From: an uncultured Myxococcales bacterium | GTDB taxonomy: Bacteria > Myxococcota > Myxococcia > Myxococcales > Myxococcaceae | Direction of reading: 5' to 3' | Length of the DNA stretch: 64,000 nucleotides | Assembly (NCBI GenBank): GCA_937980205.1 | Contig: CALJKW010000009.1 | Location: forward strand, 124,001 to 188,000 | Shown here: positions 27,801-35,178 of the stretch, piece after piece | How the letters are laid out: each line of letters begins with the position of its first letter | How positions within the stretch are numbered: position 1 is the stretch's first letter | The notes under the pieces: model-generated | Told to the model about the DNA's origin: nothing | Databases searched by the model: none | The model's input: the letters and a program-made list of their open reading frames with translations, nothing else | Made by a program: the position numbers and the translations under genes

Positions 27801-28005
27801 CGAGGCCCGCGTCGCCATCGACCCCGGGCACCGTCAGGCGCTGTACCGCAAGGCCGAGAACCTCGTGCGCGAAGACTGCGTGGTGGTGCCGCTGTACCAC
27901 GAGCGGTTCCACGCCGCCGCCGCGCCCGCGGTGCAGGGGTTGAGGTTTCATCCCACGCCGCCGCAGGTGAGGTTCGAGGCGCTGTGGTTGGCGCCGGATG
28001 CGTGA
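24859..28005 (+). CDS. Methyl-accepting receptor fused to a family-5 solute-binding domain
   Basis: 1048 residues from ATG 24859. Two transmembrane helices (about 6-28 and 36-60) are separated by a very short loop, leaving no periplasmic sensor. A long coiled coil and MCP signalling domain (about 70-540) follow, with hairpin tip DQTNLLALNAAIIANQAGES. From about residue 560 to the end it is an SBP_bac_5 (DppA/OppA/MppA-like) domain: LYDTLLRFEDGMLVPGLAE, YRFTLRRGVQFHDGVPFEA, WFLGFNLKHAPFDDPRVRRG, WIADFADPDNFLHFLLNS. No further membrane segment is seen, so the binding domain is predicted to be cytoplasmic. Two tip residues that form trimer contacts in Escherichia coli Tsr (E385, R388) are I322 and Q325. 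It probably senses a peptide-like ligand. Confidence 0.85.
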   Translation: MGKLRYLIAFGVGGGLGTGLLTGIASLTLTGQPATWGGWATLLVACMLGFTGFGWLTYHQWALRSTERRNRLLEKLAAGNLTPSQEGALDDEPELQRLSLSLRRALANVQRGTETLHGTREELSEQATALLDAARRQGSAVDRSLAAVGSMGQSLDGAGKRIGQLEAFARDTTAVLAEMTERVEHVAQALRSLVTTATKTSERAEAMAGRAQQVASANDALARFAQDAEEYVQAVEGGIDAVRRRGDETGSLAREVTATAEKGEALVVASVKGMYRIDESVRRSAELVDRLGAQSLEIGRVVDVIQEIADQTNLLALNAAIIANQAGESGKAFGVVATEVRGLSERTARSTREIFQLVKKVRDGVQRAVELVSEGREAAAAGVQQGDRAAAALKEIRTITQRTFASIEATVAETARLEAQGTRMVDSARQVAKRLQDVSRLTSEEVSEGRELVRQAQDMARTAQGASQRAEGQAQTGRDLSDSVLKLTAAIDELRAAQAVLKKGDIAIGEEVAEVREDALRIIRIADALSRTVDQLSHEGETLDAEVFRFQLPQPVPGGALVAAIHQPDVVTRTHGLDPLFTIDLQFAEVSAALYDTLLRFEDGMLVPGLAEKWEADATAKRYRFTLRRGVQFHDGVPFEATHVKAHFERLMDPRVGSPDQGVLKDIEGAVAFMTGEARGVSGIEVLDAHTLDIRLAEPRAYFLRLLALTSTGIARRTDGGKLSGTGPFRQAELQDQRIVLERNPAYFRAGLPLLSSVELMLCPDRMAALQKLSAKEVHVVSYLHGEHITQAGAMLADAQVVSGNSPSTWFLGFNLKHAPFDDPRVRRGLRAGLDVRGLVEQFHRGARVARSLTPPALLEVDRIHEPRADIELARRLLGEAGVGRLKMQIYFPPDRDTRAEDAVLFKPLLDAGLLELEHVGVPDAESYWQRVREGRTGVVRGNWIADFADPDNFLHFLLNSKAQTFYAFGYQSAEFDRLTDEARVAIDPGHRQALYRKAENLVREDCVVVPLYHERFHAAAAPAVQGLRFHPTPPQVRFEALWLAPDA

Positions 28006-28019
28006 AGGCGACGACGGCC

Positions 28020-28050
28020 GGGTTCGGGTTCGCGTTCGGTCGGGTTCGGG
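28020..28050. repeat. Hexamer-periodic GTTCGG repeat at a convergent gene end
   Basis: Repeated GTTCGG/GTTCGC units lie between the MCP-fusion stop (28005) and the convergent stop at 28056. Eighteen bases (CCGGGTTCGGGTTCGCGT) are identical to the start of the tract at 56491. Confidence 0.55.
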
Positions 28051-28055
28051 GGTCG

Positions 28056-28613
28056 TTACCTCGCCCGTTCAACTTCTTCGTGCAGCCGCGCGCGTGACTG
28101 CATCAGGCGATCCATCGCACCTCCGTCGCCGGTCACGATCGGGATGACCATGTCCTGGTTCGCCTCGTCGAACCGGCGGGCGGCCGCGAGCTCGGCGGGC
28201 GGCACGGCCTGACCGTGATCCCGGTACCACTGCAGCCGATCCGCGAGCTGGTTGTTCAAGATCGCCATGCGATCGAACGGGTGCAGCTCCGCCGGAGGGG
28301 GTCGCACCGGCGGCGGCGTCCCGACACCGCCGGGGCCCTGTGACGGCTGCGTCGGCGTCGGAGTCGGCGTCCGCCCCGGCGCCGTACGCCGCGCGGGCTC
28401 GAACGCATCTCCGTGCAGCCCGAGCGCCGCGGCGGTCTGCGGCCCCACGATGCCGTCCTCGCGCAGGTTGTGCTCGCGCTGGAAGGCGCGCACGGCCTCG
28501 CGGGTCTGGCGGCCGAACAGGCCGTCGACGGCGACGCCGGGCTGGCCGTGCGTCTGCAGCGCCTGCTGAACGTCCCGAACTGACTGACCGCGTGCTCCGA
28601 TTCGAACCGACAT
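28056..28613 (-). CDS. Small peptidoglycan-binding-domain protein, no signal peptide
   Basis: 185 residues from ATG 28613. Residues 1-70 are one PG_binding_1 domain (GARGQSVRDVQQALQTHG, VDGLFGRQTREAVRAFQ, GIVGPQTAAALGLHG). A Pro/Thr linker and a helical C-terminus (LNNQLADRLQWYRDHG, ending in charged helix) follow. No secretion signal is visible, as in the larger peptidoglycan-binding protein on the other side of the MCP fusion. Convergent with that fusion. Possibly secreted by a non-Sec route or carried by another protein; function unknown. Confidence 0.75.
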   Translation of the reverse strand: MSVRIGARGQSVRDVQQALQTHGQPGVAVDGLFGRQTREAVRAFQREHNLREDGIVGPQTAAALGLHGDAFEPARRTAPGRTPTPTPTQPSQGPGGVGTPPPVRPPPAELHPFDRMAILNNQLADRLQWYRDHGQAVPPAELAAARRFDEANQDMVIPIVTGDGGAMDRLMQSRARLHEEVERAR

Positions 28614-28712
28614 GTGAGGGCTCCGTGAGTAAGGTGGGCTTTGAGAAATTCTCGGCGTGCGAGAGCCCGCCGCCCTCCGTCACCCGGTCGATCCGGGCCT
28701 GTGGACCCAGAG

Positions 28713-29738
28713 ATGACACTCCTCACCCTGTGTGTGCTGGCGGCCGTTCCCCTCGACGCAGTCTTCGAGAAGGTCGACCCGGCGGTCGTCACGGTGCACG
28801 TCGGTATCCGCCACTTCGAGGGCAGCGAGAGCGCGTTCCGCCTCGAGGTCGGCATCGGCGCCGGCGCCGGCGTCGTGCTGCACGAGAGCGGCTTCGTCGT
28901 CACCGCCGCGCACGTCGTCGACCAGGCCGAGGTCATCGAGCTCGAGTTCAAGGACGGCAGCAAGAGCAGCGCGCGCGTCGTCACGCTCTCGCGCACCGAA
29001 GACCTGGCGCTGCTCAAGGCCGAGCGCGTGCCGAAGGGCATCAACCCTCCCCCGCTCGCGGACTCGGACAAGCTGCGCGTCGGGCAGGTCGTCTTCGCCG
29101 TCGGCACGCCGCAGAACTACCCGCACACGCTGTCGTCGGGCGTCATCTCCTCGGTGCGCAACGAGCCGAACCGCGGCCTCACGCCGGGGCACGTGATTCA
29201 GACCGACGCCGCGCTGAACCCGGGCAACTCGGGCGGGCCGCTGTTCAACGACAAGGGCGAGGTCGTCGGCATCGCCAGCTACATCTTCAGCAAGAGCGGC
29301 GGCAGCGAGGGCCTGGGCTTCGCCATCCCCTCGAACATCGTGCGACGCCGGCTGTTCGAGAGGCCGCTGCCGTACCTCGGGGTCACGCTGCGCATTCTGC
29401 CGGCGCCCGTGACCGAGCTGTTCAACTGGCCCTACCCCGGCGCGATCCTCGTCGAGGCGGTGCGGCCGGGCTCCGTCGCCGAGAAGGCGGGCCTCAAAGG
29501 CGGAGTCGTCGACGCCGTCGTCGGCGAGTCGCGCGTCAAGCTCGGCGGAGATCTCATCGTGAAGGTCGGCCCGCACGACGCCTGGAAGACCGACGAGATC
29601 GGCGGCTATCTCGCGGGCTTGAAGACCGGAGACAGCATCGCGTACCGCGTGATGCGCAAGGGCGAGCTCGTCGACGTCGCGGTGCCCGTACCGGAGCGCG
29701 AGATCATTCCGACGCTGGGTCCGGCGAAGAAGAAATGA
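28713..29738 (+). CDS. HtrA/DegP-type serine protease with PDZ domain
   Basis: 341 residues from ATG 28713 (a GTG at 28701 is possible). The short hydrophobic N-terminus MTLLTLCVLAAVPLDA is a probable signal peptide. The trypsin-like triad is complete: His67 (VVTAAHVVD), Asp97 (RTEDLALLK) and Ser173 (ALNPGNSGGPLF). One C-terminal PDZ-like domain (about 225-335) has PYPGAILVEAVRPGSVAEKAG and LKTGDSIAYRVMRKGE. A periplasmic quality-control protease is the likely role. The desaturase gene follows 26 bases downstream on the same strand. Confidence 0.9.
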   Translation: MTLLTLCVLAAVPLDAVFEKVDPAVVTVHVGIRHFEGSESAFRLEVGIGAGAGVVLHESGFVVTAAHVVDQAEVIELEFKDGSKSSARVVTLSRTEDLALLKAERVPKGINPPPLADSDKLRVGQVVFAVGTPQNYPHTLSSGVISSVRNEPNRGLTPGHVIQTDAALNPGNSGGPLFNDKGEVVGIASYIFSKSGGSEGLGFAIPSNIVRRRLFERPLPYLGVTLRILPAPVTELFNWPYPGAILVEAVRPGSVAEKAGLKGGVVDAVVGESRVKLGGDLIVKVGPHDAWKTDEIGGYLAGLKTGDSIAYRVMRKGELVDVAVPVPEREIIPTLGPAKKK

Positions 29739-29764
29739 TTCGCTCGAAGTGTTAAGAGCGAACC

Positions 29765-30814
29765 TTGCCCAACGGTCGCTACCTCCCGCACGGCCCCTTC
29801 CACGCCGCGCTGGAGCAGCGGGTCGCGGCGCACTTCGCCTCCACCTCGACTGATCCCCACGGGCCCGGCGCCATGCGGCTGAAGACCGCGCTGATCGTGG
29901 CCTGGTGGGCCGCTTCGTACGCGTTCACGCTGCTCGTCGCGTCGAGCGCGTGGCAGGTGGCGCTCGGCGCCGCGTCGATCGGCCTCGCGATGGCCGCGAT
30001 CGGCTTCAACGTGCAGCACGACGGCAGCCACCTCGCGTACTCGAAGAGCTCGAAGACGAACGCCTTCGCCGCCGCGATGATGGACTTCATCGGGGCCAGC
30101 TCGTACGTCTGGGCGTGGAAGCACAACGTCTTCCACCACGCGAACCCGAACCGCGTCGGGCTCGACGCCGACATCGACATTCAGCCGTTCTGCCGCCTCG
30201 CGCCCGCGCAGCGCTGGCACCCCTGGCAGCGCTTCCAGCACGTCTACATCTGGTTCCTGTACTCGCTGCTCGCGTTCAAGTGGCTGTTCGACGACTTCCG
30301 CGACATCGCGAACGGCGCCGTCGGCGGCCGGCCGATTCCACGCCCGAAGGGGGCAAAGCTCGCGCAGTTCGTCGCGGGCAAGCTGTTCTTCCTCGGGTGG
30401 TCGTTCGTGCTGCCGGTCGTGCTCTTCCCCGTCTCGCACGTGGTGGCCGCGTGGCTGTTGGGCTCGGTGGTGCTGAGCCTCACCATGGCGCTCGTCTTTC
30501 AGGCCGCCCACGTCGTGGAGCGCGTCACGTTTCCGGAGAACGACGGGACCTCGCGCTGGGCCGAGCACCAGGTCGCGACGACCGCGGACTTCGCGCAGGG
30601 CAGCCGGCTGATCACCTGGCTCATCGGCGGGCTCAACTTCCAGATCGAGCACCACCTGTTCCCGCGCATCTGTCACGTGCACCTGCCGGCCATCGCGCCC
30701 ATCGTGAAGGCGACGTGCGCAGAGTTCGACGTGCCGTACCGCGTGTACCCGACCGCGCTCGGCGCGCTGGTCTCGCATGCACGGTGGGTGCGGAAGATGG
30801 GCGCGGCGGCCTGA
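29765..30814 (+). CDS. Membrane fatty acid desaturase
   Basis: 349 residues from TTG 29765. An in-frame stop at 29753-29755 excludes any earlier start, and the next ATG (29873) would remove a conserved-looking cytosolic N-terminus. The three di-iron histidine boxes are present: HDGSH, HNVFHH and QIEHHLFP. The last, with Gln in place of the first His, is characteristic of front-end (delta-5/6 type) desaturases. No cytochrome b5 domain is fused. Hydrophobic pairs lie near 38-75 and 205-250. The enzyme inserts a double bond into membrane acyl chains using oxygen and an unseen electron donor. Confidence 0.88.
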   Translation: MPNGRYLPHGPFHAALEQRVAAHFASTSTDPHGPGAMRLKTALIVAWWAASYAFTLLVASSAWQVALGAASIGLAMAAIGFNVQHDGSHLAYSKSSKTNAFAAAMMDFIGASSYVWAWKHNVFHHANPNRVGLDADIDIQPFCRLAPAQRWHPWQRFQHVYIWFLYSLLAFKWLFDDFRDIANGAVGGRPIPRPKGAKLAQFVAGKLFFLGWSFVLPVVLFPVSHVVAAWLLGSVVLSLTMALVFQAAHVVERVTFPENDGTSRWAEHQVATTADFAQGSRLITWLIGGLNFQIEHHLFPRICHVHLPAIAPIVKATCAEFDVPYRVYPTALGALVSHARWVRKMGAAA

Positions 30815-30995
30815 CGATCGCCGACGGCCTCGTACCGAGGCGCGTCTCGCCGCGCGAGGCCGATGAGGGTCGGCCGGCATGAGGCGTGAGAGACCGAAGA
30901 GATCGACACCATTCGGTAACAAGCGAACCAGGTGAGCGATCGGGCGATCGAAACGCTACAGACGACGGCGCGTTCCCCCCTGCCCAGGAGCCCCC

Positions 30996-32165
30996 ATGAC
31001 GGAAAGCGCCGTCGTATACACATCCGTTCCGGACGCAGTCGCAGCCGCCCGGGAGCTGGACGAGAAGATCCGAGCCCGGCTGGGCGGCGGCCCCGCGGAC
31101 GCCATCGTGCTGTTCGCCGCGCCGACGTACGACCAGCGGGCCCTCCTCGCGGAGCTGTCGCGGCGGACGTCTCCATCGCTGTTGGTGGGCGCCTCGTCGG
31201 CGGGCGAGCTGACCCACGAGATGCGTGGCGAGGGCATGGCGTGCGCCCTGGCAGTCAGATCGCGCGCGCTGCGCTTCTCGGCGGCCGTCGGGCGTGGTCT
31301 GAGCGTCAGCGCCGGCGGCGCGGCCAAACAGCTCGCAGCGGGATTTCAAGGCAACGCGCCCGGCCGCTCGCACCTGCACAAGGCGGCGCTGGTGATGACC
31401 GACGCCCTCGCCGGCCACGCCGACGAGTTGGTGGATCAGCTCACCGTCGAGACCTCGGGCGCCTACCAGTTCTTCGGTGGCGGTGCCGGCGACAACGCGC
31501 AGTTCAGCCGCACCACGGTGTTCTACAAAGACCAGGTGCTCACCGACGCGGTGGTGGCCCTGGAGATTCTGTCGGAGAAACCGATCGGCGTCGGCGTCGG
31601 CCACGGCTGGGTGCCCGCCTCGAAGCCGATGCGCGTCACCGGCGCCGACGGCATGCGGCTCTTGTCGCTCAACGGCCTGCCGGCGGCCGATCTGATCGCT
31701 GCGCACGCAGAGCAGACGGGCCAGAAGCTGGACCGTGCGGCCCCGATTCCGTACTTCTTGCACAACATCATCGGCATCGAGACGTCGACCGGGCATCGCC
31801 TGCGGGTGCCGCTCGCCATCAACGCCGACGGCTCGGTGCTCTGCGCGTCCGAGGTGCCCGCGGGTTCGGTGGTGTACTTCATGAAGACCGACATCGACTC
31901 GGCGGCCGAAGCAGCGCGTCGCGCCGCTCAGAGCGCGGTGAGCGGCCTGCAGGGCGAGAAGCCGCAGGTCGGGTTCTTCTTCGACTGCGTCGCGACGCGA
32001 CTTCGCATGGGCGACGTCTTCGGCCTCGAGCTCGAGAAGGTCACCGAAGCGCTCGGTGACACGGCGTACCTCGGCTGCAACACCCACGGTCAAATCGCGC
32101 GCGCCCCGGGCCAGTTCGGCGGCTTCCACAACTGCACGGCCGTGGTCTGCGTGCTGCCTCAGTGA
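30996..32165 (+). CDS. FIST-domain sensory protein
   Basis: 389 residues from ATG 30996, with CCAGGAG as ribosome site. The FIST N domain spans about 25-225 (LLVGASSAGELTHEM, FFGGGAGDNAQFSRTTVFY) and FIST C about 235-375 (YFLHNIIGIETSTGHRLRVPL, VGFFFDCVATRLRMGD). Soluble, no transmembrane segment. FIST proteins bind small ligands; the NosP subgroup binds heme and nitric oxide and regulates an adjacent histidine kinase. That fits here because a hybrid kinase gene overlaps its stop (GTGA). Heme binding cannot be judged from the sequence by eye. Confidence 0.85.
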   Translation: MTESAVVYTSVPDAVAAARELDEKIRARLGGGPADAIVLFAAPTYDQRALLAELSRRTSPSLLVGASSAGELTHEMRGEGMACALAVRSRALRFSAAVGRGLSVSAGGAAKQLAAGFQGNAPGRSHLHKAALVMTDALAGHADELVDQLTVETSGAYQFFGGGAGDNAQFSRTTVFYKDQVLTDAVVALEILSEKPIGVGVGHGWVPASKPMRVTGADGMRLLSLNGLPAADLIAAHAEQTGQKLDRAAPIPYFLHNIIGIETSTGHRLRVPLAINADGSVLCASEVPAGSVVYFMKTDIDSAAEAARRAAQSAVSGLQGEKPQVGFFFDCVATRLRMGDVFGLELEKVTEALGDTAYLGCNTHGQIARAPGQFGGFHNCTAVVCVLPQ

Positions 32166-33799
32166 TCGAGCTTCCTCAGACTTTCGAGCTCAGCTGCGCT
32201 CTGGCCGTGCCTTCAGGTCGGGCAGAGGCCGCGGCTGCGCTCGCCCGCGCGCTCGGCGCGGAGGCGCTGCTCATCTTCCTGTACGACGGGCGTGTCGGCG
32301 CGCTGGTGCCGGCCGGGCCGTGGGTGCAGCGGGTGCCGGGAGGTCCGACGTGGGTGACGTTCCTGCAGCGCTGCGAGCAGCCGGGCGAGCACCACGCCGA
32401 GGCGGCGTGGCCGGACCTCGCCCAGCGCAGGCCGGTGCACGCGCTCAGCCGCGCCGGGTTCGTGCTGGTGGTCATCGGTCCGCAGGCGCGGCTTCCGGCG
32501 CCTGAGGAGATCGCGCTGCCGCTGCTCGCCGGGCTGTTGCAGGCGGAGCTGGCCGTGGCGTTGGCCCAGGGCCAGGTGCAGGTCGAGCGGCAGGAGGCGC
32601 GGCACGCGAACGCGCTCACCGCGGCGCTCGAGCGGGCGCGGGCCGAGCTGGAGCGCGCGCTCAACGAGTCCGCGCGGCTGACGCGAGAGCTTCAGCAGGC
32701 GAACCAGGCGAAGGACGAGTTCCTCGCGCTGCTCGGCCACGAGCTGCGCAACCCGCTCGCGCCGATCGCCACCGCGCTGCAGCTGCTCAAGATGCGCGGC
32801 CAGTTCGTCACCAAGGAGCACGCCATCATCGAGCGGCACGTCGCGCACCTCACCGGGCTGGTGAACGACCTGCTCGACGTCGCCCGCGTCACGCGCGGAA
32901 AGGTCGAGCTGAACAAGAGCGTGGTCGAGCTCTCGGTGATCGTGGAGCGCGCGGCCGAGATGGCGAGCAGCCTGATCGAGTCGCACCGGCACACCTTCCG
33001 CGTCGACGTGCCGCCGACCGGCTGCAGGGTCGAGGTCGACGTGGGCCGCATGTGCCAGGTGGTGTCGAACCTCCTCACCAACGCGGCGAGATACACCCCG
33101 CCAGGCGGGCTCATCACCGTGCGCGGCTGGCGCGACGGCGAGGAGGTTCGGCTCACCGTTCGCGACACCGGAGTCGGCATCGACCCGGCGCTGATGCCAC
33201 ACCTGTGGGAGCCTTTCGTGCAAGGGGCGCGCGCCAAAGGCCAGGGGGGTCTGGGCCTCGGCTTGTCGTTGGTGAAGAACCTCACCCGCCTGCACGGCGG
33301 TGAAGCGACCGTGCGCAGCGAAGGCCCGAATCGAGGCAGCGAGTTCGAGCTCAGGCTCCCGGCGGCTTCCGTTTCGCCGCCCGTCGAGACCGAGGTTGCT
33401 GCGCAGGTCGTGAGGCGCGAAGCGACGGTGCGCCGCAACGTGCTCGTGGTCGACGACAACGTCGACGCGGCCGAGATTCTGGCCGAGGCGCTGCAGCTCG
33501 AGGGCTATGACGTTCGCGTGTGCCACGACGGCCCGCAGGCGCTGGGCGTGGTGGAGTCGTTCGTGCCGGACGTCGCGATCCTCGACATCGGGTTACCGAC
33601 GATGGACGGCTACGAGCTCGCGCGCCGTCTGAAGTCTCGGCCCGCGCTGCTCAACACCCGGCTCATCGCAGCCACCGGCTACGGGCGGGAATCCGAGCGC
33701 GCTGCGGCCCGCTCCGCGGGGTTCGATCACCACCTGGTCAAGCCGCTCGAGCTCATGGCCGTGCTCGCGCTGGTCGAAGGTGCGCCGGCGGCGTCTTGA
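32162..33799 (+). CDS. Soluble hybrid histidine kinase coupled to the FIST protein
   Basis: 545 residues from GTG 32162, overlapping the FIST stop. Residues 1-130 show no known sensor domain. A coiled coil (about 138-185) leads into HisKA with phosphoacceptor His193 (LLGHELRNPLAPIA). The ATPase domain has QVVSNLLTNAARYT, VRDTGVGIDPAL and GGLGLGLSLVKNL. A C-terminal receiver carries Asp475 (VAILDIGLPTMDGYE). No membrane helices, so input probably comes through the FIST partner. The output is either a phosphorelay to an unlinked regulator or self-modulation through the receiver. Confidence 0.9.
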   Translation: MIELPQTFELSCALAVPSGRAEAAAALARALGAEALLIFLYDGRVGALVPAGPWVQRVPGGPTWVTFLQRCEQPGEHHAEAAWPDLAQRRPVHALSRAGFVLVVIGPQARLPAPEEIALPLLAGLLQAELAVALAQGQVQVERQEARHANALTAALERARAELERALNESARLTRELQQANQAKDEFLALLGHELRNPLAPIATALQLLKMRGQFVTKEHAIIERHVAHLTGLVNDLLDVARVTRGKVELNKSVVELSVIVERAAEMASSLIESHRHTFRVDVPPTGCRVEVDVGRMCQVVSNLLTNAARYTPPGGLITVRGWRDGEEVRLTVRDTGVGIDPALMPHLWEPFVQGARAKGQGGLGLGLSLVKNLTRLHGGEATVRSEGPNRGSEFELRLPAASVSPPVETEVAAQVVRREATVRRNVLVVDDNVDAAEILAEALQLEGYDVRVCHDGPQALGVVESFVPDVAILDIGLPTMDGYELARRLKSRPALLNTRLIAATGYGRESERAAARSAGFDHHLVKPLELMAVLALVEGAPAAS

Positions 33800-33836
33800 G
33801 AACGGCCCAGAGAGCACTCGCCGCCGGAAGAGGCGC

Positions 33837-35177
33837 TCACGCGTCGTAGCGCGGCTCGTCCTTCGCTTCGCGAAACGATGACGGCAAGAGCGAAAACGGC
33901 AGCACCTTCGCGAGCGCGATGAGCAGCAGCACGCCGCCGGGAGCGGCGAAGATGGCCAGCGCCGGCACCGCGCGCGCCACGTCGAGCAGCTGCTCTCGCA
34001 TGCGCCGCTTCTCTTCGCGCGTGAGCTTCTGGCCCCGCGCCGCGCGCGCGAGCAGCACGCTGAGCTCGCCGGTCTCCTTCACCTCGTTGAGCAGCGCGGT
34101 GAAGTTCTTCTCGAGCGTCGACTGCATCGAGTCGACGAGCTCTTCGCCCATCACCTCGGCGCCGGCGGCGACGGTGAAGACGTCCACCACGTCGCGGCGC
34201 TTCGCGTAGAACTCGGCGACCTCGAGCTCGAGCGCCTTGCGCTCCTCGGGCGGGAAGCCGAGCTGCGAGGCGAGCGCGGCGAGGAAGTCGATCTCCTTCG
34301 GCGACCGGCGGCCGTCGACGAGCGAGGCCAGCAGCGCCTGCTCGAGGATGAAGCGCTTGAGCTCGTACGTGCGCACCGTCTGCAGCGCCGACTTCAGCGA
34401 CGGGGGCCGCTCGAACGCCCTGCGGGCGAACGCGTGCAGCGGCTCGCCGATCTCCTCGGGCAGCTTGAGGTCCTCGATCTGCCGCAGGATCGCGCGCCGC
34501 GCGGGGAACGACGGCCGCCGCTCGGCGCACGCGAGGCCGATGAGCACCTCGACGAGCAGCGCCTTCTGCTGGGCCGCGAAGTGCAAGCGCCGCTCGGCCA
34601 TCTCGCGCGGGAACGTCGCCGTCGCGAAGTACGAGATGGCGAGCCGGCCGAACAGGTGCGCGTCGCTGAACAGCGCGCCGTTGTGCAGCACGAGGCCGTA
34701 GTACGGGTCTCCGGCGAGCGACATCGCGCGCCCCTCGAGCGCCTCTTCGACGCGGCGCCACAGCTTGTCCGGCAGCGGCCAGCCCTTCTTCTTGAACGCG
34801 TTCTCGATGCGGTGGTGAATCTCGACCGCGTCGTCGATGCGGCCCGACATCGCGGCGAGCAACATGAGCAGCTGCTCGACGCGCGGCCCCGGCGGAGCCA
34901 CCACCCGGTAGGCGAGGTCGAGCCCGATGCGGCACAGGCTCTCGAGCACGGCGACGAACAGCTTCTCCTCGGCCGAGCCGGTGCCCTCGGCGGCCTTCGA
35001 CGGCGTGCCGTACAACAGGCCGCTCTCGCGCAGCGCGAGCCGCAGGTACGCCCTCGCGCGCGCGACCGGCGTGCCGAGAGCCGCCGACTTCTTCGCCGCC
35101 GAAGACGACTCGTCGCGCATGTGCGACGAGACCGCGCGGGTCAGAATCTCCTTCAGCCAGCCGCGCTTGCCGAGCAC
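33837..35177 (-). CDS. LETM1-like/TerB-like domain protein
   Basis: 446 residues from GTG 35177, one base after the upstream stop (35179). The middle has a TerB-like helical region (LEQALLASLVDGRRSPKEIDFLA, LASQLGFPPEERKALELEV). The C-terminus has the LETM1 signature: TREEKRRMREQLLDVARAV, then FAAPGGVLLLIALAKVLPF, a single membrane helix, then LLPSSF. LETM1 in mitochondria is an inner-membrane ion-homeostasis protein; bacterial relatives are poorly characterised. It is the last gene of a three-gene minus-strand group. Confidence 0.72.
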   Translation of the reverse strand: MLGKRGWLKEILTRAVSSHMRDESSSAAKKSAALGTPVARARAYLRLALRESGLLYGTPSKAAEGTGSAEEKLFVAVLESLCRIGLDLAYRVVAPPGPRVEQLLMLLAAMSGRIDDAVEIHHRIENAFKKKGWPLPDKLWRRVEEALEGRAMSLAGDPYYGLVLHNGALFSDAHLFGRLAISYFATATFPREMAERRLHFAAQQKALLVEVLIGLACAERRPSFPARRAILRQIEDLKLPEEIGEPLHAFARRAFERPPSLKSALQTVRTYELKRFILEQALLASLVDGRRSPKEIDFLAALASQLGFPPEERKALELEVAEFYAKRRDVVDVFTVAAGAEVMGEELVDSMQSTLEKNFTALLNEVKETGELSVLLARAARGQKLTREEKRRMREQLLDVARAVPALAIFAAPGGVLLLIALAKVLPFSLLPSSFREAKDEPRYDA

Positions 35178-35178
35178 T

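Noticed and set aside
23100..28097. Plus-strand open frame of 1665 codons across the MCP fusion and the start of its neighbour
   Set aside because: Arg/Ala/Gly-rich shadow crossing two well-supported genes on opposite strands; no motifs.
30815..30995. Possible riboswitch upstream of the FIST gene
   Set aside because: I looked for known ligand-binding RNA motifs (for example the GEMM type) and found none; only unremarkable GC-rich sequence.
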